This document shows positions 7,818 to 15,600 of a DNA stretch of 32,898 bases, in pieces. The stretch covers positions 1 through 32,898 of the forward strand of contig JADGOO010000070.1 of NCBI GenBank assembly GCA_017882905.1. Direction: 5' to 3'. The position numbers and the translations under genes were made by a program. The stretch is from Acidimicrobiia bacterium (GTDB lineage: Bacteria > Actinomycetota > Acidimicrobiia > IMCC26256 > PALSA-610). The notes below the pieces were generated by a model. The model was given only the letters and a program-made list of their open reading frames with translations, was not told the DNA's origin and ran no database searches. How positions within the stretch are numbered: position 1 is the stretch's first letter; every line of letters starts with the position of its first letter.

Positions 7818-9590
7818 GTGAGCACCGCCGCGCGCAATGCAGCCGCCGCGACGCGGCTCGTCGCCGCCTTCGTCGAACACGGCGTCCGTCACGCCGTCGT
7901 CGCGCCGGGATCCCGCTCGGCGCCGCTCGCCATCGCCCTCGACCGCGACGGGCGCATCGCCGTGCACGTGGTGCTCGACGAACGCGCCGCCGCGTTTCGC
8001 GCCCTTGGCATCGGCCGCGCCACCGGAACACCGGCCGTGGCGCTCTGCACATCGGGAACCGCGGGAACGCACTTCCACGCCGCCGTCGTCGAGGCACACC
8101 ACGGGCGCGTGCCCCTCATCGTCTGCACCGCCGACCGGCCCCCCGAGCTGCAGGGCGTGGGCGCACCACAGACCATCGACCAACGCGCGCTCTTCGGTCC
8201 TGCGGTCCGATGGTCGGCCGAGCCCGGCCCGCCCGACGACGTCGGCGCGCCCGACTGGGCCGAGCTCGGCGCCCGAGCCGTCGCCGCCACACGCGGTGTC
8301 CACCCCGGCCCTGTGCACCTCAACCTGGCCTTTCGCGAACCGCTGGTTGCTGTGTCTCTGGCGCCTGCTTCGCCCGGCGCGGCGAGCTCCCTGCGGACCG
8401 ACTCGCTCGCTTCGCTCGCCTCGGATCCTCCGGTCGCCGCGTCTCTGGCGCCTGCTTCGCTCGCCTCGGATCCTCCGGTCGCCACGTCTCTGGCGCCTGC
8501 TTCGCCCGCCTCGGATCCTCTGGTCGCCGCTGCCATCGCGAGCGCGCGGCGGGTCCTTGTCGTGTGTGGTTGGGGGAGTGCTTCGGCACACGACGAGATC
8601 GTTGTGGTGAGTGGCGCTCGGCGGTGGCCGGTGCTGGCTGATGCGATCTCGGGTCTGCGCACCGGCGCGCACGCCGTCGCGCACTACGAGGCACTCTTGC
8701 GCGCGCCCGGGTTCGGCGACGCGCACCGTCCCGATCTCGTGGTCCGCGTCGGTGGGCCGCCCACGTCGAAGACGTTGGGGCAATGGCTCGACAATGGCGT
8801 CCCGCAGATCCTCGTCGATCCCGCCGGCGTGTGGCTCGACCCGCAGGGCAGTGCCGCCATGCGAGTGCAGTGCGAGCCGGCGGCGTTCTTCGCCGCGCTC
8901 GGCGCTACGCCGCACGAAGGTGCCGAGGGGGCCGACAGCTGGTTCGCGGCGTGGCGTGATGCCGACGATCGCGCCTCGAGTGCGATCGATGCGGTGGCCG
9001 ACGGAGAGCCGCTCGCAGTGCGCGAGGTGTGGCGGGCACTTCCCGACGAGGTGCGGCTGCTCGTGGCGTCGAGCATGCCCGTGCGCGACCTCGAATGGTT
9101 CGCGAGCAGCCGCACGGGCGTGCACGCGCACGCGAATCGCGGCGTCAACGGGATCGACGGGCTCGTGTCGACAGCACTCGGCATCGCGACAGGGAGCGAC
9201 GCGCCGACCGTCGCAGTGCTCGGCGATCTCGCCTTCCTGCACGATGCGGGTGGCCTGCTGGGCGCGAGCACGCTCTCGGTCGATTGCACGCTCGTGGTGA
9301 TCGCCAATGCGGGCGGCGGCATCTTCTCGTTCCTGCCGCAGGCCGATCCCGACGTGTGCGCACCCGACGAGTTCGAACGCCTCTTCGGCACACCGCAGAC
9401 GGTCGACGTGGCCGCCGTCGCCAGCGCGTACGGCGTGCACGTCGAGGTCGCGGCGGCACAGCACGCCGCCCGCGCGGTGCGCAAGGCACTCGCCGCGGGC
9501 GGTGTGCATGTGATCGTCGTGCCGTCGGATCGCGTGGCCAACGTTGCCGCGCACCGTCGGATCTGGGACGCCGTGGCCGCGTCGCTCTGA
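7818..9590 (+). CDS. menD: SEPHCHC synthase MenD (ThDP-dependent)
   Basis: 590-residue thiamine-diphosphate enzyme adding succinic semialdehyde (from 2-oxoglutarate) to isochorismate, the first committed menaquinone step. The N-terminal domain has APGSRSAPLAIAL and the catalytic-Glu region LDERAAAFRALG; ICTADRPPEL and GVHPGPVHLNL close that domain. The ThDP-binding half has GDLAFLHDAGGLL (from about residue 469) and VVIANAGGGIFSFLPQ (from about 494). The usual second Asn of the GD-NN motif is replaced here (ANAGGG). The start is GTG 7818 with AAGGA about 10 nt upstream. Oddity: residues ~180-238, at the junction of the first and middle domains, carry an in-frame Ala/Ser/Pro repeat absent from ordinary MenD. 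Confidence 0.93.
   Translation: MSTAARNAAAATRLVAAFVEHGVRHAVVAPGSRSAPLAIALDRDGRIAVHVVLDERAAAFRALGIGRATGTPAVALCTSGTAGTHFHAAVVEAHHGRVPLIVCTADRPPELQGVGAPQTIDQRALFGPAVRWSAEPGPPDDVGAPDWAELGARAVAATRGVHPGPVHLNLAFREPLVAVSLAPASPGAASSLRTDSLASLASDPPVAASLAPASLASDPPVATSLAPASPASDPLVAAAIASARRVLVVCGWGSASAHDEIVVVSGARRWPVLADAISGLRTGAHAVAHYEALLRAPGFGDAHRPDLVVRVGGPPTSKTLGQWLDNGVPQILVDPAGVWLDPQGSAAMRVQCEPAAFFAALGATPHEGAEGADSWFAAWRDADDRASSAIDAVADGEPLAVREVWRALPDEVRLLVASSMPVRDLEWFASSRTGVHAHANRGVNGIDGLVSTALGIATGSDAPTVAVLGDLAFLHDAGGLLGASTLSVDCTLVVIANAGGGIFSFLPQADPDVCAPDEFERLFGTPQTVDVAAVASAYGVHVEVAAAQHAARAVRKALAAGGVHVIVVPSDRVANVAAHRRIWDAVAASL
8354..8530 (+). repeat. 45-bp in-frame tandem repeat inside menD
   Basis: Two adjacent 45-bp units (8441-8485 and 8486-8530) differ at only a few bases. 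An earlier interrupted copy has its first ~20 bp at 8354-8374 and its last 31 bp at 8410-8440, split by extra sequence that keeps frame. Each unit encodes a 15-residue SLAPAS-LASDPPVA-type peptide. It lies in the linker after the N-terminal ThDP domain. Confidence 0.9.
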
Positions 9591-9618
9591 ACGAGTTCGG
9601 CGGCCACGGTGCTCCGGG

Positions 9619-12600
9619 CTATCCGGCCGACCAGTACGCCTTGGCCGTCGCGGTGCCGGTGTGCTCGTAGTACTCGACGGTCACCGTGTGATTGCCGCCG
9701 GTGAGCACGACGCCGGCTGTCCGGGTGCGGGCCGAGTGATCGGCCCAGTCGTTGAGCACGATCGCGCCATCGACGCGCACTCGGATGCCATCGTCGGCGG
9801 TGACGTGGAACGTGTAGCGCCCAGACCTGAAAGCAGCCGTTTGGGTCCACCGCACGCTGAAGTTGTCGCTGCCGACCGGCACGCCCGCCGGAGCGGCGGA
9901 GCCCCAGCTGTTGTTGATGGCCGACTCGCAGCGCGTGACCGCCGCCGGTCCGCTGAGGGTCCGGTTCGGGTAGTACGCCGCGAGCCAACGCCCGGCCGGG
10001 CAGCTCGTCGTCGTGTTGAGCGCGGTCCAGCCGGCCTTCGCGGTGGCAATACCAGTGTGCTCGTAGTACTCGACCGTGATCGTGTGCGTACCGGTGAGGA
10101 ACATTGGCGCGCTGGTGGTCATGGTCGCCGCGTGATCCGACCAGATGCTCAGGCGCTTCACACCGTCGACGAACAGCCGGATGCCGTCGTCGCCCGTGGC
10201 GCCGAACGTGTACCCGCCGGCGAAGCTGGTGGTCTGGGTCCAGCGCACGCTGAAGTTGTCAGCGCCGACGGGCACCCCGGCCGGTGCACCCGAGCCCCAG
10301 CTGTTGTTGATGGCCGACTCGCAGCGTGTGAGCACTGGGCTTCCGCTCAGCGTGCGGTTCGGGTAGTAGGAGGCGCGCCACTGTCCGTTTGGGCACGTCG
10401 TTGTCGCACTGGTGACCGTCCAGTCGAACGTCGTGGTGCCGACACCGCCGTGTCCGTCGTCCGCGCTCACGGTCACGCGGAACGGGCTCCCGGCTGCCGT
10501 CGTCGGCGTGCCCGTGACCACACCGGCCGAGCTGATCGTGAGGCCGGCAGGCAGGCCGATCGCCGAGAAGACAACCGCGTCGCCGTCGGCGTCGGTCGCC
10601 GACAACGCCACGATCACAGCGGCACCGACCGTGCCGGACTGCGCACCCGGGTTCGTCACGACGGGGGTGTCGTTGACGGCGGTGACGGTGATGGTGACGG
10701 TGGCGGGTTGCGATGTCACGGTGTTGTCCGATGCCCGGTACGTGAAGGTGTCGGTGCCGTGCCAGTTGGCGGCAGGTTGGTAGGTGTAGCTGCCGTCGGC
10801 GGCGAGTTGCAGTGTGCCGTGCGCGGGTTGCGTGACGACTTCGGCGGCAAGTGCGTCGCCGTCGACGTCGGTGTCATTGGTGAGCACGCCCGGTGCCGCC
10901 ACGCTCAGCAGTGCGTCTTCCGCCACGGCGGCGCTGTCAGCGGATGCAACCGGCGTGTCGTTGACGCTCGTGACGGTGATCGTCACGGCAACGGTCTGCG
11001 AGGACGCCGTGCCGTCCGACGAGCGGTACGTGAAGCTGTCGGTGCCGTGCCAGTTCGCCGCGGGTGCATACGTGTAGCCGCCGTCGGCTGCCAGCGCGAG
11101 CACGCCGTGTGCCGGCTGACTGACGACTTCGGCCGTCAGCGCGTCGTTGTCGGCGTCGCTGTCATTGGTGAGCACGCCGGGTGCTGCCACACTCAGCTGA
11201 CCGTCTTCGGCGATGGTCGCGGTGTCTTCATGCGCAACCGGCGCGTGGTTGACGGCGGTGACGGTGATGGTCACGGCGACGGCTTGCGAGTATGCGTTGC
11301 CATCGTTGGCGCGGTAGGTGAAGGTGTCGGTGCCGTGCCAGCTGGCGGCGGGTTGGTAGGTGTAGCCGCCGTTGGCATCGAGCTGCAGCGTGCCGTGGGC
11401 AGGTTGCGCGACGACTTCGGCGGCAAGTGCGTCGCCGTCGAGGTCGGTGTCGTTGGTGAGCACGCCGGGTGCCGCCACGGTCAGCAGTGCGTCTTCCGCC
11501 ACGGTGGCGCTGTCAGCGTGCGCGACGGGGATGTCATTCACGCCGTTGATCGTGATCGTCACGGTCACAGTCTGCGACGCCAGTGCGCCGTCGTTGGCGC
11601 GGTAGCTGAAGCTGTCTGTGCCGTGCCAGTTCGCCGACGGTGCATACGTGTAGCCACCATCGGCTGCCAGCGCGAGCACGCCATGAGCCGGCTGGCTGAC
11701 GACCTCCGCCGTCAGCGCGTCGTTGTCGACGTCGCTGTCGTTGCTCAGCACACCCGGTGCCGCCACGGTCAGCTGACCGTCCTCATCGACTGCTGCGCTG
11801 TCATCGCTTGCGACCGGTGCGTGGTTCACCAACGCGTAGCGCAGGGTCACCGCCTCGACCACTGGCGTGACGGCGAGATTCGTGGTGGCGAGGCTCGCCC
11901 GGTACTGCAGGTAGCGACCGGCAGGGCTCGTCACGGCGCCGTTGGCACCGAGGGCCGACCAGCCCGACCAAGAACCGTCGGGAACGACGGTGTCGCCGGT
12001 ACGGGTCTCGAACGCCAGCGAGGTGCCGGCGGGTGTTGTCGTCACGGCCGAGAGCGTGCTCCAGGTGGCGCCGTTCCCTGCGTCGGCGATCCGGGAGAGG
12101 AACGTGCCCGGCGACGTGTAGTTGCCGGCGACGGTCACGTCGTCGTATTCCTGGCGTGCGCCGCCGTAGGCGAGAAGGCCGATGCGCGCAGGGACGTAGG
12201 TGGCGTCGCTACCCGTGAACTGCAGGAGGCCGTCGACGTACACCTTGAACGTGGTGCCGCTGACCTCGAGCTTGAGGTTGTACCACTGGTTGAGCACCGG
12301 GAAGGGCAGCGAGAGGTTCTCGCCGACCTTGCGGATGTTCAGTGGCGCGGTGACTCGGTAGACCTTCAGGCCGCCGTAGGCGCCGGGTGCGTATTGCATC
12401 CACCAGTAGTCGCGGTCGCTCGTGGCGCCCCACACGAAGCCGAGCGAAGGTCCGTCGCCGGACCCGGTGCCCACCTGGGTGATGCGCTGCCGGGAAGTGA
12501 TCGTGAAGTCGCCCGACGGTGTGAGCGAGCTGGCGAGCACAGCCGGGTGATAGCTCGGCGGGTCGCTGTTGAGCTCGTGCACGTAGACGCCACTCTGCAC

Positions 12601-15600
12601 GTCCCACACCGGAAGCGGGGTCGTGCTGACGAGACCGTTCCACGCCTGCCAGTTCGTGGCGGCACCGTCGGCTTGATCGAAGCTGTCGGCGACGCCCGAG
12701 GAGGCCAGCGCGACGGCGCCGTCACCGACGGCCGTCACGACGGTGCCCGCGTGGACGCCGGCCAGGAAGTCGGCCTGCGTCGTATCGGTGGCGTCGTGCA
12801 AGCGCGCGCCGGTCGTGAACGAGAACGTGCGCGGTGCGGTCGTCGTGTTGCCGACGAGGTCGCTGACTCCGGCGGCGATCGTCACGGTGTAGGTGTGGTG
12901 TTCGCTCAGACCTGAGGTCGGGGTGAGTACGATCCGGCGGTTGGCGTTCGCGAACGATGTCGTCACGGCCGCACCGCCGCTGATGCCTGCCATCACAGTG
13001 GCCGGCACGATCACCTCGTCGTAGTCGACGGTGATCGGCGCATCGGGGTTCACGTCGGTGGCTCCGTTGACGGGCGCCGAGCCGGTGAACGCGGGCGGTG
13101 TGTTGTCGGTCGCCATGTCGAAGGCCACCGACACCTCGTCGAGGCGAGGCGTGGTCGACAGATCGGTCGTCGCGAGCGTCGCGCGGTATTGCACGTAGCG
13201 GCCGACCGGACTCACGATCGTGCCGTCGGCGGCCACGTTCTCCCACGGCGACCATGTGGTGCCGTCAGGAGAGGTGCGCGTCGCGAACGACATCGTTGTC
13301 GCGGCCGAGGTGACGCCGACCGAGGTCAGCGTCTGGAACCCGGCGGTGGTGCCCGCGTCGAACACCGAGGATACGTAGGTGCCGCTCGCGGGATACATGC
13401 CGCTGACCACTACGGAGTCGACCGACAAGGTCTGGGCGCCGGCCGCGTACACGCGCATCGCATCGCTGAACGTGCGGTGCTGTGTTGCGGCGAGCGAGCC
13501 GTCCACGTAGAACTCGACGGTGTCGTCGCTCTTCCACACGATCTGGAGATCGTGCGGCACGCCGAGCGCCACGCCCGGGATCGCGATGTCGATCTGGCCG
13601 CCGTCGATGCCGAGACCGTCGCTCATGCGCGTACGGGCGAGCAGCTGGCCGTTCTTGGCCGTGAAGATGATCCAGTGCGGGTCGGTCACGCCGTCATCGC
13701 CCGCGTTGAGCGCGGTGGCGAACCCGAAGTGAGCGTTGGATCCGTCGTTGAGTGTGACACGGGCCGAGAGTGTCTGGCGCGTGTAGGTCGCCTGGCTCTT
13801 GATGTAGGAGGCGCCGGTGATGGTCACCTGGCCGTCGGCCACGGTCACCGCGGGCGCACCGGCCCAGCCCCCGGGCGTCCAGGCGGCGGTGTCGAGCGCG
13901 GTGCCGTCGAACTGATCGGAGAAGGTCCCGGTCGTTCCGAGCGCGACCGCGCCCTGCTGCTGTACCACCGTGTCGGTGAGGTTGCCGTCGGCGAAATCGG
14001 CGGCGGTGGTCTCGATCCATCGCGGCGCGCCGGTGGTGAAGGTGGCGTCGTCGGAGGTGGTCGCGTTCGCCGCACCGTCGGCACTGCGAACCTGGAAGTG
14101 ATACGCGGTCTTCGGCGTGAGGCCCGTGAGGGTGACCGAGTGGCTGGTCACGAGGCTCGGCGTCGAGTGGGTCGTGCCGTACGCTGCAGTGGTGCCGTAG
14201 TCGACGGTGCTGTCGGCTGCCTCGTTGGTGGTCCACGTGATCGTCGCCGCGGTGTCGGTGACGCCGGTGGCGGTCACGGCAGCTACGAGCGGTGCGGTCG
14301 TATCGAGGCCGTACGCCGCGACGACCTGCGCCGACGCTGCCGTGGTCGTGACCATCGCGTACTTCCGGCCGGCAACCGTCTTTTCCGTGAAGGTTGCCGG
14401 CGTGCCGCCGACGGTCACGGAGAGCAGCTGCGAGCTGCCTTGCTCGGCCGGCACCATGATCGTGAGTTCCTGACCGGCCTTGGTGGTCGAGAAGTCGAAC
14501 GTGAGGTTGGTGCCGTTCCATGCGACGTTGCGGAACTGCGAAGCGTCACGAGCTTCGACGAAGTCGGCGAGATGTTCGGCCGACCACATCGGGATGTCGT
14601 GGTCACGCGCGTAGGCCCACAGCATGTTCGCCCACGCGTGGGTGATCGCGTCGACGCCGTTGTAGCGCACGGCGTGGATGTTGGCGACGAACGCGGAGTA
14701 GTAGCCGCTGTCGGCCGACTCGATCATCGACTTCATGATGTTGAACGTTGCTTGTGCGCTGAAGCCGTTGTCGGCGAACCACTCGTCGGGCCATTCGGTG
14801 AGTGCCTGGTAGATCGGCAACACGTTGCCCTGTTCGTCGGTGAACTTCTGGGGCAGTCCGCTGCCCGTGAAGTAGCCGTTGGCGTTGTCGCCGTAACCCA
14901 ACAGCCAGTTCATGTAGTGGTAATAGTTCGTGTCGAGCTCCACGCCGTTCGCGGCTTCGATCGCGGCCATGTCGGCCCAACCGGTCCACGCGATGGTGTG
15001 GTTGCGAGCGGTACGGGCGCTGTGCCCGAACTTCGCCTCGAACTGTGCGACGATCGCGGCCTCCGCAGCGGTCATGCCGTCGAGCGTGCGGTCGCCGTAC
15101 ACGTGCACGCCCTGCTCGTTGCCGGCTGCACGCCACGCGGCTTCGGTTGCTACCGACGTGTTCTGGATACCCGACTCACGCATGTAGGTGGTGAATGCGC
15201 CACCGTAGGAATTGGCGTCGTTGATGACCGGCGCAAGCGCGCTCTCGCCGTCGTCTTCACCGTCGCCGGTGTTGACGATCACCGAGGTGTGCGTACCGGG
15301 CAGGTACCACATGCGCGGCGCGGGAGTGTCGAGCATGCTCAACACGACGTTGGCGAAGAAGCGCTGGGCTTCGTCGGCCTGTGGGATGCGGGTGCGCTCG
15401 GGCGCCAGGTAGCTGGAACCCACCGGTCCGGCGAACAAGTCGGACGGCCGGTAGCTGCTCAGGCCGTCGCGTTCTTCACCGACCCACGCCGGGTTGCCCT
15501 GGCGGGTGAGCACGATGCTCTTGGCGAGGTCGAACGTGAAGGCGGCGGCGCGTCCCGAGCCGGCGTTTGCGATGCTCGTCGCGGGACGGGTCGAGGCCGT

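Noticed and set aside
8320-8694. Reverse-strand ORF with a repeated EDPRRAKQAPET peptide.
   Set aside because: It is the complement of the 45-bp repeat in menD; the repeat happens to be open in several frames.
9544-12915. A plus-strand ORF of 1123 codons opposite the giant gene.
   Set aside because: It is the mirror of repeat-rich, high-GC coding sequence on the minus strand. Its translation is Arg/Gly/Val-rich low-complexity sequence, while the minus strand gives recognisable domains throughout.
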